The notes under the pieces were generated by a model. The model did not search any database. It worked only from the letters and a program-made list of their open reading frames with translations, and had not been told where the DNA came from. Source: Andrena cerasifolii (Eukaryota > Arthropoda > Insecta > Hymenoptera > Andrenidae). From it: a stretch of DNA of 64,000 nucleotides. Location: NCBI RefSeq assembly GCF_050908995.1, contig NC_135121.1, positions 18,848,001 to 18,912,000 on the forward strand, read 5' to 3'. Shown here piece by piece: positions 33,801 through 43,874 of this stretch; position 1 is the stretch's first letter; every line of letters starts with the position of its first letter. The position numbers were made by a program, and so were the translations under genes.

Positions 33801-36240
33801 GATCAGTTCTGCAGAAATTAATAAACTCATTTCCTGACATTTCGATGTACTTTTATGCCAATTTTCGTACACTTCTTTGATATGGTTTTCCTGTTTCAGA
33901 AGAAAAACTGAAACTATCACCCTCTTTTTTGATATACCACTGCGTTAAAATGCATAAACTTTAATTAACAATTTCTCGATAACTATGTGGTGCATCGATT
34001 TTAAACTCCGTACAAGGGTTTCTTGTATTCCAAATTAGCTTTGCACGAAATTTGAAAGAATTCTTGAATTTAGTAGATTATTCAGGAAACAAAGAACAAG
34101 TCTCACTTTCAACATATTTCTTTGTAATTAATTGAAAAAGCAAATGCTTCATTTTCGACAGAAACGACTGCCAACTACCCTTAAGGTCAGCTATTACGTT
34201 ACCAAGAAAGAAACGCTAAAAACACCGCAATACCCCTTGTGCCAACCATTTCCAAATGCCATTAACTGTAACTTCCATCAATTCCCCGAATTAATTACTC
34301 GAAATGACTCGAATTACAAAAATTATCTCTACACACCCCCCTTCACCAACCCAGCAAACTAATCCTTTCTTCCAACAAACCCTGCCTGCCCCCTGCCAGA
34401 AAATTCGATTCATTCTCGCGAGGCTCGTGCCAAATTGGATCTCTGGATTCCTTTGTGCCTTGCGGGGAAACCCCAGAAATCTTGCGGTCTGAGGGTAAAA
34501 AGAATTCTCTCGCGGGTGGCTCTCCAAGTGCAGTCGACCGACGTTTCCGGAGAACCCTAGCTCGCGAGTCGCCGACAAAAACACGGGGCGCGATTACACC
34601 GGGCGCGTAACGTCAGCGAGCCACGCATCGGGAGGGTTGATTCGAGCGACGAAAGGGGTATCGAAAGGGAGAGTTGCCACGAGCAGCGACGGGCGTGGAA
34701 TCGTCGTTGGAGCTGAATACGAGCCCTAGCCGTGCGAGAAGGGAAAATCATCGGAACGGGGCTCGCGAAGGGAGAGATAGAGAGGCGACGAGCGCGTTGC
34801 GTTTGCCCGGCGGGGGTGGCTGTGCGCGAAAGGGCGAGGGCAAAGGGCGGGGGGTGGGAAACATGAATGGGTCGGCGCGACCGAGTGAAATTCGCGGTGT
34901 TAACGTTGTGCAGTCGATATCGCGTGGCGCGATATCACGTCGCGCGTGATGATGCGCATTGAAAGCGGCGAGGGGGGGGGGGCGGCTGGAACGCGCCGCG
35001 CCCCCGAGTCTTGCGATAACGAGTTTTCAACTTTAGTTTTTGTCCCGCGGTGTCGGCCGTTTGGATCGCGGCTGTCGCCCCGGGAGGGCGGGCTAACGAG
35101 AATTTTAATTCGGAAATGTTGCCCCGGCATTTCAGGGCTGTCTTCTTTGCGTGGATGGGATTGTGCCGCGGGAATTGTTTAATTCTCGACGGTGCTCGAG
35201 CGCTTAACGAAGCGAAAGTGGCGCGATCCAGTGGCGCGTTTGAAGCGAAGACGAAGTCCTGCGTGGAATTTTCGCGAGAGTGCCTGGGCACAGCGTGGAC
35301 CGGCGATTCGATTTCTTTTAATTGAATTAGCGACTTTGCGCGCCACTACGCTGACGCGATCAATTTTTCAGCCCCTTCGGTCTCGATCCCTTTTCTGCCG
35401 CGCTGCGAGCGTTACGTCGCAAGAACCTCGGTTGTACTGGTAAATTCCTACCGTTTCAAGGGCGTCGATGGTCCATGGGTACCACGATCACTTTCGGTCT
35501 TTAGCGGCACGGTAAACCGAGAGGAGTTACTTCTGAGGGGATTGTAAATTCAGAGAAGCGCCGTAGAAAGGTACTGTTTGCACTGAACGCGGTGCAACGT
35601 TGTTTGTGTTCTTTGATTGTTAATTGGGATGCTATTCACCTCGAACCAGTACTGTGTACTCGCAGAAGACAGTGCGAAGCGTTTCTGTTTTTAAATTGGG
35701 AAAAGGTGTTGTCGTCCGAGGAAAATATTACGGAATGTTAAATTAATTACATCTGCTTTGTAAGCGCGATGATAACTTCCTTTGATTTCTCAGGATAAGG
35801 AGCATGCTTCCCCTTTGCAGTTCTTAAAATTTCCTGCAGACAAGAAAAAGTTTCCTCCCGAGTAGAATGATAAAAGGCGTTAATTAATTAATTTCGTGTC
35901 GTAAATACGCGTCGCAGGATTCTCGGGGAGAACAGTGCCGAGCATTCCTTTCTTGTTGTGAACCCTTTCAACGAACCATTGCACTCTCCGCGTAAGAAGA
36001 AATGCCTCGTCCCCGAGCAGAAATTTAAAAAATAATTCAAACGAAGTACTATTCCCTATTCTACTACCCAATTCCTTGCAAAAAAGTTCACCGCGTAACG
36101 CAGAACGCGAACGAAACAAATCACGACAGGCCGCGGATATGGTCAGCCGCTAAGAACCGAAAACTAGGATTTCTTGGAGGGGATAGGGTGGAGCGAGCGG
36201 GCGATTTTCCTTGCCCCTGTGACATTTCAACTTGTCGGTA
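33801..36240. other. Non-coding, no gene recognised
   Basis: AT-rich to 34.3 kb, then CpG-rich to 35.4 kb, then mixed. A perfect 9-bp-arm palindrome (GATATCGCG, 3-base loop, CGCGATATC) sits at 34916-34936. Overlapping short frames on both strands are attributed to base composition. Confidence 0.45.
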
Positions 36241-36879
36241 AGGTGAATGTCCCAATTTCTGTTCATTTCGTATTTTTCTTATTATTATAAGCGTCACGTT
36301 TGTACTATAGTTGCAACAAAATAATTCTAAATTATTTGAACATTTACGCGAGCGTTGCACGAGCTTGGGGCTAATCAAAGTGCAGCATAAGCAACGAAAA
36401 ACATTTAAAATGAAAGACTCGTGATTTTTCAACCGTTTTTCAATAACAAAAACAGATACCGTATTGTGCTCTGGATGTAGATTTTTTACTATTCTTGATT
36501 ATTTTAAGTAGAAAACAGGTGATTATACGCTGTAACCTCTATTTCTATTCGAAGGCATTTTAATTTTTGTTTATCATTATTTTATGCTTTACTGTTGTGT
36601 TATAAAACATCTCGATAAAAGATGTAACTTACAATTAGTTTAACCTGAAAAGGCAACATATTATTCAGCAGAAATACGGACTTTGAAAGCATTATATTTA
36701 ATTACAAATTACTAATAGTTAAACATCTTGAAATATCTTTCTTAAATAGTTTTTGAATTGGTTGATTTATTATTAAAGAATTAATCAATTACTCTGCAAA
36801 TTTTGATCGCCAACAAATTTTTTACACCTTCTTTATGACGAGTTATCTCTTAACTCAGCAGAAATTGGGACATTCACCT
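36241..36879. mobile_element. DNA transposon with perfect 21-bp terminal inverted repeats
   Basis: 639 bp. The first 20 bases of the left end, AGGTGAATGTCCCAATTTCT, and the 21st (G), are matched exactly by the reverse complement of the right end (36859-36879). The interior is AT-rich with no transposase. TA precedes the left end but not the right, so the target duplication is unclear and the superfamily unassigned; the long exact repeat argues for a young or conserved family. Confidence 0.83.
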
Positions 36880-37045
36880 GACGCTTTCGTTTCATAATTT
36901 AATTCCGGTAATATGCTTCAGCTTTCAATATTGTAGACAATAGGTCCCGACATCTGGTCGGCCACCGGTCTCGTCCGCGCGGTACTATCGGCGTGCCAAA
37001 TAACCGGGCCATAAAACCTCCTATAAAAACTTCTACCGAAACAGA

Positions 37046-37070
37046 AAATACTGGTATGATACCGGTATTT
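37046..37070. repeat. Short palindrome
   Basis: AAATACTGGTAT, one base, then ATACCGGTATTT: 12-bp arms with a single mismatch. Possible binding site or hairpin; no further context. Confidence 0.8.
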
Positions 37071-37487
37071 TTCGATTCCATCTCCAAAACCTTTATAGAA
37101 ACCGAAATACGAAAATTAAGAAAAGAAACAAGTATCGCACGTTTGTAGCTTTATTCTATCTCCTTTCAAGACTATAAAAAAAATTTGTAAGTAAAAACGT
37201 CCATTTATAGCGGAATAGGAGCAAAGCAAAGAGAATAATATCCTTCCAACTATTTCTTCCTGCCTCGAAGTTGACCTGAACGTTCGCAACTTTTAGAAAA
37301 AATCCCAAGGCCAGGGGGTTAATTGAACGCGACCTCGATGTTGAACACGAGGCGTCTGTTTTTCGCGGCCACGTCGTCACGTGGGCCGCGCCAATTGAAT
37401 TCCATGAAAGCCACTTGCTGCGCCGACGATCGCTGGCAACGGCGTGCGCGATCACGCGTCGCGGCTCCTCTCCGTTTGTCGATCCCT

Positions 37488-37511
37488 AACCGATTTTCTT
37501 TCCGTTCATAG
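37488..37511 (+). promoter_or_regulatory. Candidate splice acceptor
   Basis: A branch-point-like CTAAC at 37486-37490 is followed by a pyrimidine-rich stretch (TTTTCTTTCCGTTCATAG) ending in AG at 37510-37511. An exon starting at 37512 would contain the signal-peptide start codon at 38011. The pattern is good but unsupported by transcript data. Confidence 0.4.
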
Positions 37512-38010
37512 GTGGCGCGCGAAGGACCACGAGGAGGCAGGGCGAGAGGACGCGCCGCGCGCGCCAAACTACGGGCGCGAGCGGGCAGCCGTGCGCCGAG
37601 GGACGAGTGGCTGCGACGTTGAGGGGAGACGCGCCGCGTGTCACGTGGACGCGGAGGAGCGCGAAGAAGTGGCGAAAAGGGAGAAAGAAACCCCCGGCAA
37701 TCGACAGATGAGAGTTCGAGTCGCAGAAAGTGGTTTCGAGAGAGCCTGGCGCGAGTTAGCTCGGTGCAAAGGGGTGCAGTGGTAGCTGCCAGTGGTGTAG
37801 AGGGAGGAAGAGCGAGCAAGTGAAAGCTGCCTGTGCTCCAAGTGGAAAAAGAAGAGCTCGAACAGACACGAGGGTGGCCCCGTGGTTCCCTTGGGTGCAG
37901 ATAGAGAGTGGCGGGAGGATAAGGAGGGAAAAGGTGACACAGAGGAAGAGAGGAGAGAGGACCAGGACTCGTGTCGCTGACGTGGCGTGACGTGACATCG
38001 AGGCGTCGAG
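37512..38010 (+). other. Probable 5' untranslated part of the signal-peptide exon
   Basis: CpG-rich then strongly purine-rich (37800-37960) on the plus strand. It contains an upstream start at 37638 with a 61-codon frame that would end before the main start codon, and one at 37707 in another frame, so translation of the main frame could be dampened by upstream frames. Minus-strand frames here (such as 37319-37819) are Arg/Ser/Pro-rich and attributed to base composition. Confidence 0.35.
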
Positions 38011-38119
38011 ATGCCCCGGGATGAGATGGCCGCCGCCTCCGTTCACACGCTCCTGTCGCTTCTTCTCGTCCTCGGCGCTTCTACGCTGTGCCGAGGCAGG
38101 ATCACGAATCAGGAGATAG
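38011..38119 (+). CDS. First coding exon of an unidentified secreted or membrane protein
   Basis: Encodes 36 complete residues and one extra base before a strong donor: GAGATAG followed by GTGAGT (donor at 38120), so the intron is in phase 1. The translation starts MPRDEMAAASVHTLL and continues with a leucine-rich hydrophobic core to about residue 25, then TLCRG and a polar RITNQEI. That is a textbook signal peptide, with likely cleavage near residue 27-29. A second methionine (residue 6) has a better initiation context (GAGATGG) and also leaves a complete signal peptide. The sequence after the donor keeps the frame open to 38193, but the run turns into ordinary non-coding DNA. The protein cannot be named from 36 residues. 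It would be directed to the secretory pathway. Remaining exons must lie beyond the recognisable part of this window or outside it. Confidence 0.5.
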
Positions 38120-38399
38120 GTGAGTGGAAACATGCGGCTTACTTGACGAATCCCATCTCGTTTCGAGTCGTTTCGCCATCGCTTCCCGTCTGACGCGTCT
38201 GTGTCGCGCGATTTCATGGTCGATACCTTCTGTATCGCTTCGCGAGGGGATGATTCCGAATGGCCATGGCGGTGGGACGCTTTGGCGCGGGGGCACGTTT
38301 CATCTGTGCAGTGAGATATGATAGAAAAATTTCTTACTTTTTAGTATATACTTTAGATGAGGTGCGTACTGTATAGAGTATTTATAGTCCAGAGTGGTG
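38120..38399 (+). other. Start of a putative long intron
   Basis: Begins with GTGAGTGG. No gene feature before the transposon at 38400. Confidence 0.35.
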
Positions 38400-39275
38400 T
38401 AGCAGGGGAGACCGGTATGGTTGCTTCATTTTTTTATTTTAATTTTTTTACGGGTTATAGCTGCAGGGAAGTTCATTCGGACTTAGTTTAATATAAACTG
38501 CGTACGTCCAACTTTATAAAAAAAGGTCCTGTGGATTTTGTCAATCAGATTAGGAGCTAATTCACATTATTTGCAGGAACTACTTTGTGACAATATGCCC
38601 CGAGGTTGGATTGGTTGTCACAGACAATGGATAGCTAAGTTTATTAATAAAAGGCCGATTCAATGCTCTTGAACACAAAATTAAACTTAGAAATATTATT
38701 AACAAACCATTTGCAACTTTATCACTGAACCCCAATTTCTCTGGATTTGCTTTCTGAATACAGAGACAAGCACACAAGGCAAAAGTCTTCTTCATTTTCT
38801 TTTTCCTCTTTATTAATTGTTGATACGTTTCTTTTTTTTTTCCTTCATCGGATAAAATTACTCGTTCTGCATTGTTCTTCTTTCCAAATGTTCTGTGACA
38901 ACTTGTCCCAAACCGTTAAACAATCCCACCTTTCTACTCGTGCATTAAAATGTTTAAAAAATGCAAAAAAAATCATTAGAGTAAGTTAGAAAAAAACTCT
39001 AAAGTACGAGATTAATGCAACAATATTATAGTCAATACTAAGAAATAACCTGTATTTACTTCGTAGAAAATACGGCGTAATTTACTTGGAGCGCACGAAA
39101 CAATGACACGTCGTGTCTTCGTGCGACTCCGCAGCGAATTGAGTGATAGGGGATGGAGGCGGCGATATGTTTATGCGTCGCCATGGGTTATTAATACATT
39201 CCTATTGTTTATAGTTTCTTTGTTATAGCGGCTGTGACAAACTACCCGTGTGACAACCACACCCAGTCTCCCCTA
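38400..39275. mobile_element. TA-flanked DNA transposon, non-autonomous
   Basis: About 876 bp bounded by TA. The left end carries AGGGGAGACCGGTATGGTTG and the right end, reverse-complemented, AGGGGAGACTGGGTGTGGTTG (offset by a few bases and one indel). A sub-terminal GGTTGTCACA occurs near both ends. The architecture (TA, G-rich ends, about 0.9 kb) resembles 18631-19521, though the sequence differs. It sits a few hundred bases inside the putative intron. No transposase frame. Confidence 0.72.
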
Positions 39276-39835
39276 TGATTTCGATTGAAGTTTACTTCAA
39301 TACGTTTTCTTCTTCGCGTGCTCTCGCGTTTTTAGTGACTGATGTTTCACAGAGTTTTGTATGTTTAAACAAAAATTCGAGATTTAATTTGGAGCTGCAG
39401 GCCAATCTGCGCCGCCCACGTGTCCATACTTACGAAACAAATAATAAACCGAGAAACCAATTTCGAAGTTCAGCGATTCGTGTAATGCGAATGGCGTGGA
39501 TACTGCTCGAACCCATCGTGGTCGCTGGACACCTCCCGCGTTGTCGCATAATGTAGGTAATTATGTCATTCGGAAGGGGCCTGGCACAAAGAGGGGTGTA
39601 AAATTCACGATCGACACGCAACATATTCCCAGTGGATTAATTAACGAACGAAACGGCTCGGCTGCTGTATTCTTTTATATCCGATTTCCGGCGCCATTGT
39701 TTCCATCTCTGGGGATTTATCACCCGCCATATAGAACGACTTAAAATCAAGCCGAGAGTGTACCTATTGCGTTCCCAGGTCATTATCGATTTCGTTTATG
39801 AGTTATGGATGGTGCTGCTCTGATGGTCCAAGCTT
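39276..39835. other. No gene seen
   Basis: Mixed DNA; short frames without recognisable domains. Confidence 0.45.
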
Positions 39836-40045
39836 CTTGTTCGTATGGCTCCATGGATTCTTGGACTCTTGGATCCTCAGATCCTTGGACTCCTACATTC
39901 TTGGATACCTAAGTTCGTATATCCCTAGGTTCTTGGGTTCCTACATAAGTTATTGTACCCTTAGATTTTCAGATCCCAAAATTACTGCACCCCAAGATTC
40001 TTGAATCCCTAAATAACTACGCACCTAAATTCGTGGACCCTTCGA
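39836..40045. repeat. Degenerate minisatellite (TTCTTGGATCCT-like, about 10 bp)
   Basis: Repeated words such as TTCTTGGA, CTTGGATCCT, CCTTGGACTCCT and ATTCTTGGATACCTAA recur every 10 or so bases and decay to the right. The Leu/Ser/Tyr-repeat frame at 39798-40004 on the plus strand is produced by this array and is not called as a gene. Confidence 0.75.
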
Positions 40046-40231
40046 CCCTTCTACTTACCCTCACACCCACCGTACTCAAATCAGACAAATCTTCGCAAAG
40101 ATCCTCAATAATATTTCTCCATTCACAATAATCGAGGCACTGAGAGCAAAGACGGACTAACCCACATTGAACAAAAATTAATTTCCCCTATGTTTACCCA
40201 CGACGGAACGGAGAAGGGTGGAGGTGTCTGT

Positions 40232-40840
40232 TAACAATTTTCTCCAAAACTACCGAACCGATCTTCATGCGGTTTTTTGCATTAGTTCGGTATCGTGTAA
40301 CGGCTGGTTCTTAAACATATTTTATGGCATTTGGCCGCCAGGCGGCGCTGCAGTCAAATAGCAATCGAAGAAACAGAACTACGAGGCTGTGTATTCTAAA
40401 GAAATTAAATCTTCCTAAGCCGTTCCGTATGCCGCTATGTATTAGGCATACGTAAGCAAAACTTAACGATAAAAAAATAAAAGCCAGTCCTCTGAAAAAA
40501 GTGAAATAAAAAATAAAATTAAAATTTAAAAAAAAACCCACGACAATGTAAGCATAACTGAACAATAAAAAATAAAACACAGTCCTCTAACAAGAGCGAA
40601 ATAATAAAGGCAGCAATATTAATTAATTATCAGCCGTCCTGCGTGACCTCACGTTTAGGTAAGGACTAGGCAAGGTTGTTGGGTAAGGAGGTAGGTGACG
40701 CACGACGGCTGATAATTAATTAATATTGTTGCCTTTATTATTTCACTCTTTTTGGAGAACTGTGTTTTATTTTTTATTCTTAAGTTTTGCTTACATCGTC
40801 GTGTTTTTTTTTTTAAATTTTACATTTTATTTTATTACAT
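40232..40840. repeat. Compound repeat: tandem copies plus a large inverted repeat
   Basis: A roughly 60-bp unit containing CAGTCCTCT and AGCGAAATAA-like words occurs at 40452-40510 and 40548-40607, and again inverted at about 40733-40800. The core inverted arms, AATATTAATTAATTATCAGC (near 40615) and GCTGATAATTAATTAATATT (near 40708), are exact over 20 bases and lie within arms of about 140 bp, with a loop of about 50 bp carrying TAAGGACTAGG and TAAGGAGGTAGG words. The stretch from 40232 contains further transposon-like sequence. Probably a foldback element; outer ends not resolved. Confidence 0.72.
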
Positions 40841-43536
40841 GATTAGAACGTCCTGTTGAAGTGCGCTATTGTTACTAAATCGATTCACAGCCACTGAAAC
40901 AGGACACCGCGGTCGATCGGTCCTTTCATCTAGCCGACGTGCGCGTTTTCGCGCGATCTTATGGCACGCACGGCGAATCGAATTGACACGCGCGCGATCA
41001 TTTGTGGTCAGCGAATTTGCAGGATCAAAGGCGGTTTCGCGTCCCTCGGGGCGGTTCGATTCGCGGCTGTAACGTCATTTGCCAAACAATCGGTCGTCTC
41101 TGGTCTCTTTCGCGCGGATCTCGCAGCCAGCGGCCAGGTGATCCATGGGGACAGCGACTGCAGGACGGCCTTGTTAGAACCGCAATGGGTAAACGAGTTA
41201 AAAACCCCCCTCCACATTTTCGCTCTGCGAGCAACGAAATTACGTGGTCGGTATACTCTGCGGCTTTTGCCGCTAGGCGATTCAATTTGTGCATTAGCTG
41301 CAACGTCGCACAATGGATCGTCCGCGTGTAAATAAAGGGGGGCGAACAAAAAAAATGCACTAAAGTCACGCCCGTTCTACGTGGCCACCTGCTCAACGAT
41401 CCAGCTAAAGAGATATGCAGACACCGCGCCTTGAATTTGTCACCAGTCACGTTCCTCCTCGTTCGTTTACCTGTGCCAACTTAAACTACCCCTCCCGCCG
41501 CGCCCCCTTGTTTCCATTCAAATGAAAACACCTCCTTCTTTGGTGAAATGAATTCATCTCTGACGGGGATAGTTGCGAAGCTTTGTGTTTTCCTAAACGG
41601 CCATTGTATCAAAAGCTCTTCCATGCTACTCGCAAGGGAAGATCCTCAAGCCGGTAATTGAAAAAATTATGAAACTTCGGGGATACGTAGAGGGTGCAGT
41701 CTTCCTCGGATTATTGAAATGCTTTTTTCCCCGGATTATCGGGAAAGACCTACCCACCCCACGGTTTTCCTTCCTCGCTGCGAGCGGGGCCCTGCGGTCC
41801 CGGGTAGGCCGCCCGTTAACTGCCGAGAGCAATAAAACCATTGGGCTAGATAAAATACCTAGTACAGAAAAATAAAATGTTGATGTTTTTGATAAATGTT
41901 CATGAAAGTATTACCAGTGGATTTTTTAAGGTTTCTGGATGAAAATGAGTTTACACAACGGAGCAATTTGGTCCATTTTTAGTGAACGTCACTAGGTTAA
42001 TAGTGCAGAAGAGAATTTAAATAGAGAATATCAACTACTTCGCCAAATTTTAAAGTGTTTGCTGAAGATTGCTTAAATGCAACCTTCAGGAGAAATTGCC
42101 TGGATGTTTAGTACCTAGTTGGTATTACGAGGATTGGCAAATTACTTTGGTAATTGGAGGAGAAATATTGTGAATTAATCACCGGAAACGTGCTTTTCCC
42201 GTAAACCGGGGAACTGGAATTCTAATCGTGTTGTCATAATGAAAAATAGACCGAATTGCTTCGTGTTTGGACTCATTTTCATCGACGTAAACTCGCAAAT
42301 CCATCGGTAATAATCTCACCAAGGTGTGATCAGTAATATGAAAAGTTTCATATTTAATACTGAACGACTCAATTCGTCGTCGACCGAGGGTTTCCCGCTC
42401 GGTTTACATCGATCAGTCTCCTCGTCAGACGGTTCGGGCGAGGGCCCTGACAAGGGTCAGTTTATTAGGTGCTAACTATTTCCCCTGCCCCGGTTTATCG
42501 AGAATTCCCCGGGCCGAAATCTTTCTCGATAATCCGGGGAAGACTGTACACAGGTTTGTATTACGGAATTTTTTTTGCTGCTTAAAGTCACTCGAAGGGG
42601 GTTAAATTGACCCTTAGAAATCTGGCTATTTTTCGATTCTGTGTTATAACTCGCGCATCATTTTTACCAAATGACAGTCCTAATTAAAAGAAGTAACTTC
42701 TGTGTGAAAACATTTCTCTACCTTCTACAGTTCGCGAGTTATAATACAAAATAGGAACACACCCGGAATTTTTACAAAACAATGTATCTTCTACATATCC
42801 TCAAAGTTTCATAATTTTTTTGAATTTCCCGGTTGGGGATCTACCCTTGTCAGTTGCGAGCTTCTGCGAGGTAAGTCTAGCTCGTATCGAAAATTCGTAA
42901 CGAAGTAGCAGAAGCTGCGGGCATTTTCTTGGACCGTTGGAAAAACAACGAAATGGTAGTCGAGGAGCTGAATTGCTTCGTTGAAGAATAAAGGGTGGCC
43001 GGATGGTTGGCTTTGCCGCGGACAGGGGCCCCACGTCGCCGCGACATAATAATTTGCGTGGTCGAGGGGATTAAACGGCGAGCACGGTGAAATACCTACG
43101 CGAAACCAAAGTCGATTCGACGTGTTATGCACGCCCGAGCGAACGATTAAGGGACGTCGAGTGTTTTATTTAATGTTGAAGGCGAAACGGAAGTAATTAC
43201 GGTTCCTCGGAGCGTAAAGGAAGGTCCTGGCTGCGAGAGGGAAGGAGGCGGCTCGAGGGGGTGCGGTTGCGAGGTTGAGGCTGTGAAACCAAGGGAGTCG
43301 AAGAGTGTACAGAGAAGGGAAACTGGTGCTTGATTGAGCAGGTGGTTAGACAACTTGACCGCGCGAACACAAACCGAAAGCATTTCGGTAATTAAAGGGC
43401 CGATTAAAATCGTATCAACCATCCTCCGCGATATTCGATGATAGGCGTAAGTAGATTAACATTCACTCGGTACACTGGATGGAGATTAATTCTGGAATAA
43501 AAAAATTCAGTGGCTTCAGAGAATTTTTTATGCACG
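40841..43536. other. Non-coding, no gene recognised
   Basis: CpG-rich at 40.9-41.4 kb with overlapping frames on both strands (up to 141 codons), otherwise mixed. A degenerate inverted pair (GTTATAACTCGCG near 42643 and CGCGAGTTATAATA near 42732) may be remains of a small element. Confidence 0.45.
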
Positions 43537-43874
43537 TATAGTGAATGGAATACAAAATCTGTTTGAAAGTCATTATTGTACATACTTTCCTGATTTTTTT
43601 AGTACTAAACGGCGCGAAGGAACCCTCTATTCCGCGGTCGGAAAGATTTCTGCTACATTCTTTGGCCTGGAACAAACAGCAAAAATTTTCGAGCTCTATG
43701 TCAGATCAGCTCGCGAAGTACGTAGGGATTTTGCATTTCGTTGTAACCTTTTCTTGTTTTAAACAATTTTTCACGTAATTTTTTACCTAAAAATGAAACT
43801 TTTTGTGTTCCATATTACCTGCCTTTACCCTACAATAAAGGCCTTCAAACAGATTTTGTATTCCATCCACTGTA
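43537..43874. mobile_element. Tc1-like MITE with TA duplication
   Basis: 338 bp flanked by TA. The left end TAGTGAATGGAATACAAAAT and the right end reverse-complemented CAGTGGATGGAATACAAAAT match at 18 of 20, and similarity continues through CTGTTTGAA and TTATTGTA to about 45 bp. TA followed by CAGTGG is typical of Tc1/mariner ends. Overlapping plus-strand frames inside (43541-43778) show no transposase motif. Confidence 0.87.

Noticed and set aside
37319..37819. 166-codon minus-strand frame
   Set aside because: It is antisense to the purine- and CpG-rich leader of the putative exon, Arg/Ser/Leu-rich and without recognisable domains.
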